DNA of 64,000 bases, taken from NCBI RefSeq assembly GCF_011170065.1, contig NZ_BLLH01000001.1, forward strand, positions 124,001 to 188,000, written 5' to 3'. The notes beneath the pieces were generated by a model. That model was given only the letters and a program-made list of their open reading frames with translations. It searched no databases and was not told the DNA's origin. Position 1 is the stretch's first letter. Every line of letters starts with the position of its first letter. Positions 56,973 through 64,000 of this stretch are shown here, piece after piece. The translations under genes were made by a program, and so were the position numbers. The DNA comes from Pseudolactococcus insecticola. Its GTDB lineage: Bacteria; Bacillota; Bacilli; Lactobacillales; Streptococcaceae.

Positions 56973-57017
56973 ATGCTTAGGATGAAAATCAGTGTACTAC
57001 TAAATCATTATCCATAA
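56973..57017 (+). CDS. 14-codon ORF upstream of the radical SAM gene
   Basis: MLRMKISVLLNHYP, preceded by AGGAGG (56962-56967) at ideal distance. That ribosome site is stronger than that of the radical SAM gene 108 bp downstream. It could be a leader peptide, a short peptide substrate for the radical SAM enzyme, or a relic (MKISVLL is also a common start of GT2 glycosyltransferases). Evidence is the ribosome site and the position only. Confidence 0.4.
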   Translation: MLRMKISVLLNHYP

Positions 57018-57124
57018 AAATAGATAATTCTTTGCAGTAAGATTGTAAAAGAAATGCTGAATCTATCAAATTCGGGTTTAGCAATAATATGTTAAATGAA
57101 TAAATTTGACTAGAAAGATTAACT

Positions 57125-58213
57125 ATGTTTAATGATATATTAAATTATAACGACAAATTGAGCTCTGCTACTTATAGAAAGTGGCTAAGTGATTTTGCAG
57201 ATAGTAAGAGAGTCTATCCACAAATTATTGAGTTAGATCCGACAACAAATTGTATGCTTGCTTGTCCTGAATGTATTAGTGCAGAATTACTGAATGGTAA
57301 ATCTATTCCTAAAGAAATAATGTATTCTATGATAGATAATTTTTCAGAGCATAATGTTAAGGGGCTAATTTTTATAGGTGGTGGAGAACCACTTATGTAT
57401 CCTAGATTTGGTAGCCTTTTGAATTATGCAGCATCAAAGGGCTTGAAAAATGGAATTACTACAAACGGAGTACTCATTGATAAATATCTTGAATCAATCG
57501 CAAAAAATGCGGCATGGGTCAGGGTATCTGTCGATTCATCAAATGCTAGCTCATTTCAGATTGCACGTCCAAATAGAGTTCCTAATGTATTTGACAGGAT
57601 TATCAATGGCATGAGAGAACTGGCTAAAATTAAAACAGGGCTTTTAGGCTATAGTTTTCTCTTGCTGGAGACAAGAGGTTTTTCAAATGCAAAAGAATTA
57701 TATGATGCTGCAAGTCTTGCAAAGGAAATTGGGTGTGATTATTTTGAATACAAACCAATGGTAGATGGCATGCATTTTTTGACGAAGTATTCGGATGAAT
57801 TTTTAAATACTGTTTGGGAAATGCAGGATAAAATGAAAACGTTGGAAACAGACGATTTCAAGATAATGATGCCACAGTCTATGGAGATGTACAGGAAAGA
57901 CAATTTGAATCAGCCTAAAAATTATCACGAATGTCCGCTTATAAAGTTAAGGTCTTTAGTTACACCTACGGGAGTCTATCCATGTCCTTATAAAAGGGGA
58001 CAGTTAAAATACAGCCTAGGTAATATTGATGAGAATAATGATTTCTATTCACTTTTTGATAAATCAGGGGTATATGAGCACTTAGACCCCTCTCGAGATT
58101 GTCAATTTTATTGTATTAGAAATGATATAAATGAGTTTTTATTCAATCTGCTATCAGGAGATATAAAAGTAGATGAATTGCCTGTTTCTTCAATAAAAGA
58201 TGTCTTTGTTTAG
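57125..58213 (+). CDS. radical SAM enzyme with SPASM/twitch-like C terminus
   Basis: 362 residues. The cluster-binding motif C43-x3-C47-x2-C50 (NCMLACPEC) and the SAM motif GGGEP (85-89) are intact; ITTNGVLID follows as in MoaA-type barrels. C-terminal cysteines C270, C287, C326 and C330 suggest an auxiliary Fe-S cluster. No obvious peptide-recognition domain at the N terminus, so a small-molecule or sugar substrate is as likely as a peptide. First gene of an AT-rich operon with a GT2-GHMP fusion and a histidine phosphatase. Function unknown. Confidence 0.85.
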   Translation: MFNDILNYNDKLSSATYRKWLSDFADSKRVYPQIIELDPTTNCMLACPECISAELLNGKSIPKEIMYSMIDNFSEHNVKGLIFIGGGEPLMYPRFGSLLNYAASKGLKNGITTNGVLIDKYLESIAKNAAWVRVSVDSSNASSFQIARPNRVPNVFDRIINGMRELAKIKTGLLGYSFLLLETRGFSNAKELYDAASLAKEIGCDYFEYKPMVDGMHFLTKYSDEFLNTVWEMQDKMKTLETDDFKIMMPQSMEMYRKDNLNQPKNYHECPLIKLRSLVTPTGVYPCPYKRGQLKYSLGNIDENNDFYSLFDKSGVYEHLDPSRDCQFYCIRNDINEFLFNLLSGDIKVDELPVSSIKDVFV

Positions 58214-58223
58214 GGAGGGAGTT

Positions 58224-60053
58224 ATGGATAAATATCAAATTACTGTTGTGATTCCGACTTACAATAGAGAGCGGTTACTCATTGAGACATTGAACTCTTT
58301 AAATAATCAGTCTCTTCCTAAAGAAAATTTTGAAGTTATTGTAGTCGATGATGGTTCAGAAAATTCTCCAGAGAAAGCTATCGCTGAGTTTTCAAAACAA
58401 TTAAATATTAAATTTTTCATTCAAGAGGATAAAGGATTTAGGGCTGGCACAGCAAGAAATAAAGGAGTAGAAAATTCTGAAGGGGAAATAATTGTTTTTG
58501 TTGATTCGGGAGTTGTATTAGCATATGAGACTCTTGAAGAACATTGGAAGAAGCATAAAAGTAGTATTATGCCGACTGTTTTTTTAGGTTATATGTTTGG
58601 ATTTGACGAACTCAATCAAAACAAAGAAAAAATAGAATCACTACATATTAGTGGAAAAAATGTAAATGATAAGCTTAAAAAAATCAATAAAAAAGATTTA
58701 GGAGATAGGAGAGAAAGTTCGTTTTCACTAAATGGCGAAAATTTATTAGCTTGGGAAAATCCTTGGCTTATTTTCTGGACAGGGCACCTGTCTTTACCCA
58801 AAAAAGAATTTCTACTACTGGGGGGATTTGATGAAAATTTTAATGGTTGGGGGTATGAAGACATTGATTTAGGTTTAAATTGGTATCGTAGTGGGTTTAA
58901 AATCCAATTTTCACGCTCCTTAGTCGCTCTACACCTGCCACATGAAAAAGTTAAGCAATCAATTCCAGAAGACAAAAGAAAAAGTTATAGTAATATACGT
59001 AAACATAAACTTTATGAAAAATATCGAGTAGAAGCGATAAAACTTTGGATGAAAGAGGCCACGGAAAGAGTTGAATTTTTAAGCCGAAAAAGAGGAATTG
59101 GAAACGGTAGAATTTGCTTAGCAGGGGAGGATTTGGATTGGTGCGGCGGAAAGACTATTCAATACCCATTACCACTAATGACAAAAAGTTTCTTTAGAAA
59201 GAATCAAAGCGGGAATTTGAGTGTATCCAGTTTATATCAAAAGAATCAGGAAAAGCTAGAATTGAATTTTCATGATATGTTTAATTGGAATTACGATGGC
59301 GCCTATTTTGATTACGTTGTTGCAGCTATCCGCAGTTTTTATGAAAAATTCAATATTTTTCCAAGTGGTATTTTGAAAATTTGTTCAAACATTCCTCCTC
59401 AATCAGGCCTTTCAAGTAGTGCAGCCGTATTGATGTCTATTATAGATGAACTTGATTTTCAGTATGGTATAGGATTGACAGATGATGAAAAAGTGAATAT
59501 TAGCTATCAAGCAGAAACTTTTTATGTTGGTTCCTCCGTTGGAAAAATGGATTATTTTGCTAGTCTTAGTACTGGAATTTTCATTTTTGATGCATTAGAA
59601 AATTCCATTAAAAAGCTTTCAGAAAATTTTATGAATAATTTAGCTATTTACTTGATTTTTTCAGGAAATCAGTCAAGCTGTAAAATTGTTAATCCCCTTA
59701 AGATGGAAAGGTACAAGAAGAGAGAACAACATTTTATCAATTATAGAGATCGAGGACTGATTGAAATTCAAAACTATGAAGCAAACGTTGGATTAAATCA
59801 GACGTTTGAATTGGTTAATCGTTTTCAAAATCTAATGCGTGAAGAGTTGCAGGTATCGACACCACAGATAGATATGTTGATTGAAAAAGTCAAAAGCTTT
59901 GGAGCAGATGCAGCTAAAATTACTGGTTGCGGTCTTGGTGGCTATATTTTCTCTTTGGTAGAACAAGAAAAAAGCCTGAAATTTGAACAGGGATTGGAAG
60001 AAAATGATATTGAATATCTCAAGTGTGGAGAGAAGGAGAGACCATATGTGTAG
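58224..60053 (+). CDS. fusion of GT2 glycosyltransferase and galactokinase-like GHMP kinase
   Basis: 609 residues from ATG 58224, placed 7 bp after AGGGAGGG; a longer frame from 58200 would include this ribosome site. Residues 1-270: GT-A/GT2 domain with VVIPTYNRE (8-16), VVDDGS (40-45), FVDSG (92-96, DxD-like) and GGFDENFNGWGYEDIDLG (200-217), as in GalNAc- and galactosyltransferase-like enzymes. Residues 290-609: GHMP kinase with GRICLAGEDLDWCGG (295-309, compare GEHTDYNGG of galactokinase), the ATP motif PPQSGLSSSAA (391-401), GSSVGKMDYFAS (436-447, D443 as catalytic Asp) and GCGLGG near 578. It suggests one protein that phosphorylates a sugar and transfers it or a relative. Substrate unknown. 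Confidence 0.85.
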   Translation: MDKYQITVVIPTYNRERLLIETLNSLNNQSLPKENFEVIVVDDGSENSPEKAIAEFSKQLNIKFFIQEDKGFRAGTARNKGVENSEGEIIVFVDSGVVLAYETLEEHWKKHKSSIMPTVFLGYMFGFDELNQNKEKIESLHISGKNVNDKLKKINKKDLGDRRESSFSLNGENLLAWENPWLIFWTGHLSLPKKEFLLLGGFDENFNGWGYEDIDLGLNWYRSGFKIQFSRSLVALHLPHEKVKQSIPEDKRKSYSNIRKHKLYEKYRVEAIKLWMKEATERVEFLSRKRGIGNGRICLAGEDLDWCGGKTIQYPLPLMTKSFFRKNQSGNLSVSSLYQKNQEKLELNFHDMFNWNYDGAYFDYVVAAIRSFYEKFNIFPSGILKICSNIPPQSGLSSSAAVLMSIIDELDFQYGIGLTDDEKVNISYQAETFYVGSSVGKMDYFASLSTGIFIFDALENSIKKLSENFMNNLAIYLIFSGNQSSCKIVNPLKMERYKKREQHFINYRDRGLIEIQNYEANVGLNQTFELVNRFQNLMREELQVSTPQIDMLIEKVKSFGADAAKITGCGLGGYIFSLVEQEKSLKFEQGLEENDIEYLKCGEKERPYV

Positions 60054-60633
60054 AAATATTTATATGATACGACATGGGGAAACGCTTTTTAATGTTCAAG
60101 GACGCACGCAGGGATGGAGCGACTCCCCACTGACTGATTTAGGTATTGAACAGGCTGAAGAAGCAAGAAAATATTTCGAAAAGCAAATGTTGAAATTTGA
60201 TGCTTATTTTTCTTCCACAGCAGAACGAGCCTGTGATACAATGGAGATTCTTTTTCCGAGGACTCCTTACAGGAGATTGAAAGGATTGAAAGAACAGAAC
60301 TTTGGCGCTTTTGAAGGCCAACCACAATATCTTGAGCCTGATATTCCAAAGAGAGAATCATTTTTCGTGGAATTTGGTGGAGAGTCTTGGCAAAAACTTA
60401 CTGAGAGGCTGAAAGATACATTAACCTCAATTTTTGAAGAAAATAAGGATTATCAGAGTATTTTGTGTGTCAGTCATGGTGCTGCAATTTCTACCCTGAT
60501 GAAGTCTGTATCAACAGATGAGCAGATAAAGAAAATGCATGGCATTAATAATCTTGACATGATACACTTTACATTCAATGTCCTATCAGGGGAACTAAAG
60601 GCAATAAAAAAGATACACACCTTATCTAATTAA
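60046..60633 (+). CDS. histidine phosphatase family protein
   Basis: 195 residues from ATG 60046, with GGAGA upstream and an 8-bp overlap with the fusion gene. Phosphoglycerate-mutase-like fold: RHGETLFN (H10 is the phospho-acceptor), RTQGWSDSPLTDLG, SSTAERACDTMEIL, the E in LKEQNFGAFEGQ and the second histidine in CVSHGAAIS. Members dephosphorylate small phosphates including sugar phosphates, so it may act on an intermediate made by the kinase domain. Ends the operon. Confidence 0.88.
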   Translation: MCRNIYMIRHGETLFNVQGRTQGWSDSPLTDLGIEQAEEARKYFEKQMLKFDAYFSSTAERACDTMEILFPRTPYRRLKGLKEQNFGAFEGQPQYLEPDIPKRESFFVEFGGESWQKLTERLKDTLTSIFEENKDYQSILCVSHGAAISTLMKSVSTDEQIKKMHGINNLDMIHFTFNVLSGELKAIKKIHTLSN

Positions 60634-60654
60634 GCAGTATTTTGATAAAAACAT

Positions 60655-60681
60655 AAAATCCCTTATAAAATAAGGGATTTT
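60655..60681. terminator. bidirectional terminator between the operon and tRNA-Arg
   Basis: AAAATCCCTTAT and ATAAGGGATTTT form a 12-bp stem with A/T flanks on both sides; serves the operon (plus) and the tRNA (minus). Confidence 0.85.
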
Positions 60682-60711
60682 GTTTACGTGTTACGAGCTA
60701 TCATGTCAAAA

Positions 60712-60783
60712 TGTCCCCCGCCGGAATCGAACCAGCATCAAACCCTTAGGAGGGGCCCGTAATATCCGTTATACTAGAGGGAC
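60712..60783 (-). tRNA. tRNA-Arg(CCU), right copy
   Basis: 72-nt cloverleaf on the minus strand: acceptor GTCCCTC/GGGGGAC, D arm GTAT/TTAC with three pairs, anticodon stem GGCCC/GGGTT, loop CTCCTAA (anticodon CCU, reads AGG), T arm GCTGG/CCGGC, discriminator A, CCA not encoded. Next to the intact helicase gene, so probably the resident copy. Confidence 0.9.
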
Positions 60784-60913
60784 AAAAGTGGCGAGTGCCA
60801 CTCAATATTATATCATTTTATGCTGATAAATTCACCAGCTTTTAGCATTTTTTCAGGCTGTTTCTGGTATTTTTTGACATTTTTTTCGTCAAATGAATTC
60901 CCAACGATATTGA
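60712..60913. repeat. right 202-bp direct repeat
   Basis: Partner of 56437-56638; here the helicase sequence continues without interruption. Homologous recombination between the copies would remove 4275 bp: the IS fragment, the radical SAM operon and one repeat. Confidence 0.97.
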
Positions 60914-61922
60914 CAATGGTGCCAGATTTTCCCATACGACCAGTTCGACCAGTCCGGTGGGTATAACTTTCCAGATTGACCGGAATATCAAAGTTTATCA
61001 CGTAGTCCAGGTCGTCAATATCAAGGCCGCGCGCTGCAATATCAGTGGCTAAAAGTAGCGTGATGTCACCATTTTTAAACTTTTCAATAATGGTTTTACG
61101 AAAACGCCCGCTAATATCGCTTGCGATTGATACAGCAGCAATATTTTGATAAGTCAGCTTTTCTTCCGCATTGCCAAGATCTTCAAGGCGGTTAAAAAAG
61201 ACAAGTCCGCGCATACCAGGGATATGGGCAATCTGACGCAGAAGATCGATTTTTTTACGATTTTCGACTTTAATCATAAAATGGTCGACGCTTGAGCCAG
61301 TTTTTTCAACATTGATCTCAACTAGATCAGGTGCAAAGTCCTGCATGCTTGAAAAGACGTCGTGCGCCGTCGCACTTGAGGCGATAAACTGATAGTTTTT
61401 TGGCGTGCGCGTGATGATTGGCTTAACAAAGCGCCATTGCGAATCCTCAAGTAAGTTATCAACTTCATCCAGAATAATCGTATTGATCGACGTCATCTTG
61501 ATTTTCTTGTCTTTAACAAGCTCAAGCGCACGACCTGGCGTCGCAACCAGAATCTCAGGCGCTTTTTTTATTCGCTCAATCTGACGCTTAATACTTGCGC
61601 CAGAAATGATCAGATTAGCCGAAAGACCAAGTGGTTCAGAAAGTGTCTTCACCACTTCAAAAATCTGACCAGCAAGCTCGCTATTTGGTGCTAAGATCAG
61701 CAGCTGCTGACCGCGTTTTTTCTCGATTTTAAGTAAACTCGGTAAGAGATAGGCGAGTGTTTTTCCTGTGCCTGTCGGGCTTGTTGCAAGGATGTTCTGA
61801 CCTTGTGAGATAGCATCAAAAGACTTTTTTTGCACATCAGTAAAGTCAGCAACAGCAGCAAGTGGTGCCTGCCAAACGTCAGGTAAATCATTTTTTGTCA
61901 GCGTCAAATTGGATGCCTGCAC
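60813..61922 (-). CDS. DEAD-box RNA helicase (YfmL-like, short)
   Basis: 369 residues, only the helicase core. Motif I SPTGTGKT, Ia and Ib (TPGR), motif II LDEVDN (DEVD instead of DEAD), III SSATA, V ATDIAARGLDID and VI HRTGRTGR. Q-motif region FTDVQKKSFDAI at about 27-38. The length and DEVD form resemble Bacillus YfmL, which acts in ribosome assembly and cold adaptation. GTG start, overlapping the end of the upstream oxidoreductase gene by 35 bp. Confidence 0.88.
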   Translation of the reverse strand: MQASNLTLTKNDLPDVWQAPLAAVADFTDVQKKSFDAISQGQNILATSPTGTGKTLAYLLPSLLKIEKKRGQQLLILAPNSELAGQIFEVVKTLSEPLGLSANLIISGASIKRQIERIKKAPEILVATPGRALELVKDKKIKMTSINTIILDEVDNLLEDSQWRFVKPIITRTPKNYQFIASSATAHDVFSSMQDFAPDLVEINVEKTGSSVDHFMIKVENRKKIDLLRQIAHIPGMRGLVFFNRLEDLGNAEEKLTYQNIAAVSIASDISGRFRKTIIEKFKNGDITLLLATDIAARGLDIDDLDYVINFDIPVNLESYTHRTGRTGRMGKSGTIVNIVGNSFDEKNVKKYQKQPEKMLKAGEFISIK

Positions 61923-62889
61923 TTTCTCTCATTGCGTAGCTCGTTTCAGCCACATTGATTGCGATACTGAGCCATTCTTCGTATTTTTCAAACTGTTTGT
62001 AGTCATTTGGCGCTTCAAGCACATTTGCGAAGTCCTTAGCCTCTTCTTGCATGTTATTTTTAACGGCAACAATTGGTAGCTCAGTTGTTGTGCCGTCAAG
62101 TGCGATAAATCTCGCGTAGCTAATCGCATTAACCGCATCAAGCACTAGGGTTCCGGTTGTTGTGTAGATTTCATTTGGCAAGTAAGAGTTGTAGTTGCCG
62201 CCTGTTTTGATGGCAACTTTGAAGTCTTCGTAAGCAAGTACGCCGACGCCTGAGACGTCAACGCCTGATGGTAGGATTTCTGCATCATAGCGTGCGTATT
62301 TTGGCTTGCCAAAAAAAGCATGCGCAGCGTAAAGCAGATAAACCCCGAGATCAGCGAGCAGTCCGCCTGAAAATGCTGCGTTGAACTTGTTTGGCAACTC
62401 GCCATTTAGCAAAGCAGGCATCTTAGACGAGTATTTTGCGTAGGTAAAGTCTGCACCGATAATGGTTTTATCAGCTAAAAAATTGCGCACAATCTCAAAA
62501 GATTTTTCATGTAAATTGCGTGCTGCTTCAAAAAAGAGAACTTTTTCCTGAGCTGCCAGTTTGATAATCTCGTCAAGCTCTGTCGGATTTGAAAAGGCAG
62601 GCTTTTCGACAATGACATTTTTACCAGCTAAAATCGCTGTTTTTGTCTGTTCAAAATGCAGAGCGTTTGGGCTTGCAATATAAATCACGTCAAGCGGTGA
62701 CGCCACAAATTCTGCCAAATTATCAAAGATTTCAATTTTATTGCTGTCAAAATCCTCAGTAAAACTGACACCGGATTCAATGCGCCGTGTGTAAATCGCG
62801 TCAAATGTGTATTTTTTTGTTGAAAGTGCCGCGTCGATAAATGACCGGGAAATCCAGCCTGTACCGATTACACCTAATTTTAGTTTCAT
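61888..62889 (-). CDS. Gfo/Idh/MocA-family oxidoreductase
   Basis: 333 residues. N-terminal Rossmann domain GVIGTGWISRSF, then IYIASPNALHFEQT and the catalytic-region EKPAF; C-terminal domain with GGLLADLGVYLLYAAHAFFG. NAD(P)-dependent dehydrogenase acting on sugars, inositol or dihydrodiols; the true substrate is unknown. Upstream of and overlapping the helicase gene. Confidence 0.88.
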   Translation of the reverse strand: MKLKLGVIGTGWISRSFIDAALSTKKYTFDAIYTRRIESGVSFTEDFDSNKIEIFDNLAEFVASPLDVIYIASPNALHFEQTKTAILAGKNVIVEKPAFSNPTELDEIIKLAAQEKVLFFEAARNLHEKSFEIVRNFLADKTIIGADFTYAKYSSKMPALLNGELPNKFNAAFSGGLLADLGVYLLYAAHAFFGKPKYARYDAEILPSGVDVSGVGVLAYEDFKVAIKTGGNYNSYLPNEIYTTTGTLVLDAVNAISYARFIALDGTTTELPIVAVKNNMQEEAKDFANVLEAPNDYKQFEKYEEWLSIAINVAETSYAMRESAGIQFDADKK

Positions 62890-62913
62890 AATATCCTAAT
62901 TTCTATTTTCAGT

Positions 62914-63627
62914 TCAATCTACAAACGGGTTCCACAAGCGGCCACCATTGATTAAAACTAAGCTTATACTTATTATAACAAAAATCCCTGCAACAAGTAG
63001 TGCGAATTTGTCAGCTTGTGTTAAAGACTGTAAGGCGTACCAAGTTCTTTTTTGTTTCTTGCCAAAATGTCTACTAGCCGCAGTAGTCGTGTGTTTTACT
63101 TGCAGCAAAAATCTGATACCAGCAAAGCTTGAGAGCTCATAATCTAAGGCATCGGCAGCTTTGCTGAGTTTTGCCATGTCTTTTTTATAGTTGGGTAAGA
63201 GATAAAAAAGCTGACTGATTTTGTAAGATAGTTGATAAGACAGACCCGCTTGATTGAGACTGGCTGCGACTTGACGCGCTTGACTCGTCCATAAAAATAT
63301 CAGCAAGAAATTGACAATAATCACATCTTTGAAAAAGATATTTGCCAGATATAGCAGCTCTTGTAGACTGAAGTTATCAATCCACGTGATGTCGTAATGA
63401 TAAAGGACCTGACCGTAGTTAGGATTTTTGATAAAGACGACTAGGACATGAAGCAGGATCAGAAAGCCGAAAAATTTACGGAGTTTCAGCCCTCCTAACT
63501 TGTAGCAGATGACTGAGATTAGCGCAAGAACCGCTAAAAAACGGGTATCGTTTGAAATCAAGCTCGCAATGGTAATCAAAATAAAGCCCCAGAACTTCGT
63601 CAGAGGAGAGAGATTTTTAATCAGCAT
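62914..63627 (-). CDS. ECF transporter T component (EcfT/CbiQ-like)
   Basis: 237 residues from the ATG at 63627 (minus), which has AGGAGG upstream; the longer in-frame start has none. Five or six membrane helices with a cytoplasmic coupling region (ARQVAASLNQAGLSYQLSYKI and the AADALDYELSSFAG helix). T components link the S subunit to the two ATPases. The second Ala-Arg-Gly motif of standard EcfT is degenerate, so this may be a dedicated group I system rather than the shared EcfT. Confidence 0.75.
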   Translation of the reverse strand: MLIKNLSPLTKFWGFILITIASLISNDTRFLAVLALISVICYKLGGLKLRKFFGFLILLHVLVVFIKNPNYGQVLYHYDITWIDNFSLQELLYLANIFFKDVIIVNFLLIFLWTSQARQVAASLNQAGLSYQLSYKISQLFYLLPNYKKDMAKLSKAADALDYELSSFAGIRFLLQVKHTTTAASRHFGKKQKRTWYALQSLTQADKFALLVAGIFVIISISLVLINGGRLWNPFVD

Positions 63628-64000
63628 CAAACACCTCCTGTCTATCCATGAGCGCAACCACATCAGGCTGGTTGCTCAAAACAACAACTGTAATCTGACG
63701 TGCGTCAAGATACTGCAAAATTTCTGGAAAATGCGTCAATTCAGGCTGATCAAAAATGATAACAGGCGCCTGTCTCATCAAAACACTAGCCGTGACAAAT
63801 AGTCGTTTCTGACCATGTGACAAGTCTTTTATAAGGGTTTTATTTTTCGCCTGATCAGACAGCCCGCAAAGCGTAAGGAGTTCGTCAGAAATCTTCAGAT
63901 CGGAAACGCGTCTAACAAACAGCATATCAAAAGGATTTTTAGGCACATAGTTGACTTTTTTCGTCCGTTTATCAAGTGGCTGCAGTGTGATATTTTCATA
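63617..64000 (-). CDS. ECF transporter ATP-binding protein, C-terminal part
   Basis: Runs off the window end; 127 residues visible. Signature LSHGQKR (in place of LSGGQ), Walker B VIIFDQPE (catalytic Glu present), and the switch region VVVLSNQPDVV, where the usual histidine seems replaced by asparagine or glutamine. Likely the second half of a double-domain ATPase or a degenerate EcfA2-type subunit. Overlaps the T-component gene by 11 bp. Confidence 0.7.
   Translation of the reverse strand, partial: YENITLQPLDKRTKKVNYVPKNPFDMLFVRRVSDLKISDELLTLCGLSDQAKNKTLIKDLSHGQKRLFVTASVLMRQAPVIIFDQPELTHFPEILQYLDARQITVVVLSNQPDVVALMDRQEVFDAD

Noticed and set aside
56437-60913. Integrative element with its own integrase (genomic island)
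   Set aside because: No integrase, excisionase or replication gene is present between the repeats, and the repeats include far more than a tRNA 3' end.

Overview
The window is a chromosomal segment of a low-GC Gram-positive coccus of the Streptococcaceae. The gene content and order fit Lactococcus or its close relatives (the Pseudolactococcus clade) best: folD/xseA/xseB/ispA/tlyA/argR/recN in a row, a ProB without a PUA domain, rsmH-ftsL-pbp2x-mraY, pyruvate oxidase, a doubled pstS and pstB, dltXABCD, CiaRH-like two-component genes and a maltose phosphorylase cluster. Species cannot be fixed from sequence reading alone.

Layout. 0-12 kb: Spx regulator, FolD, then a tightly overlapping xseA-xseB-ispA-tlyA-argR run, an intergenic block of tandem hairpin repeats (5.3-5.9 kb), recN, and proB/proA separated by two FemAB-type peptidoglycan branch-peptide ligases. 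12-17 kb: division and cell-wall cluster rsmH-ftsL-pbp2x-mraY. 17-25 kb: pyruvate oxidase, then the phosphate module pstS1, pstS2, pstC, pstA, pstB1, pstB2, phoU with PhoP-like boxes. 25-34 kb: IS-end remnant, serS with a T-box leader, a ManO/DUF956 gene, and two divergent TetR-YhgE pairs on either side of a DnaQ-like exonuclease. 34-42 kb: dltX-dltA-dltB-dltC-dltD, a secreted hydrolase and mprF, which together make the envelope more cationic. 42-50 kb: a PadR-controlled drug exporter, then a GH13 glucosidase, a GH65 phosphorylase, beta-phosphoglucomutase and a LacI-type regulator joined by shared operators. 50-54.5 kb: ciaRH-like genes, a DXS-like synthase and yidD.

54.5-60.9 kb is accessory and visibly more AT-rich. 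It holds overlapping small unknown ORFs, a row of four membrane micropeptides (one with an in-frame stop), a duplicated tRNA-Arg(CCU) plus helicase tail (202-bp direct repeats, 3 mismatches, 4275 bp apart), a decayed IS3-family transposase, and a three-gene operon: radical SAM enzyme, a glycosyltransferase fused to a galactokinase-like GHMP kinase, and a histidine phosphatase. This operon is the best candidate for an undescribed system: it looks like a carbohydrate or glycoconjugate pathway carried between direct repeats at a tRNA locus. After the right repeat the core chromosome resumes with the intact DEAD-box helicase, a Gfo/Idh oxidoreductase and part of an ECF transporter, all on the minus strand.

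A recurring regulatory theme is leaderless or near-leaderless transcription: five genes (xseA, manO-like, tetR1, the exonuclease and the secreted hydrolase) have a -10 hexamer ending only 6-10 nt before the start codon. All statements come from reading the sequence; no database search was run.
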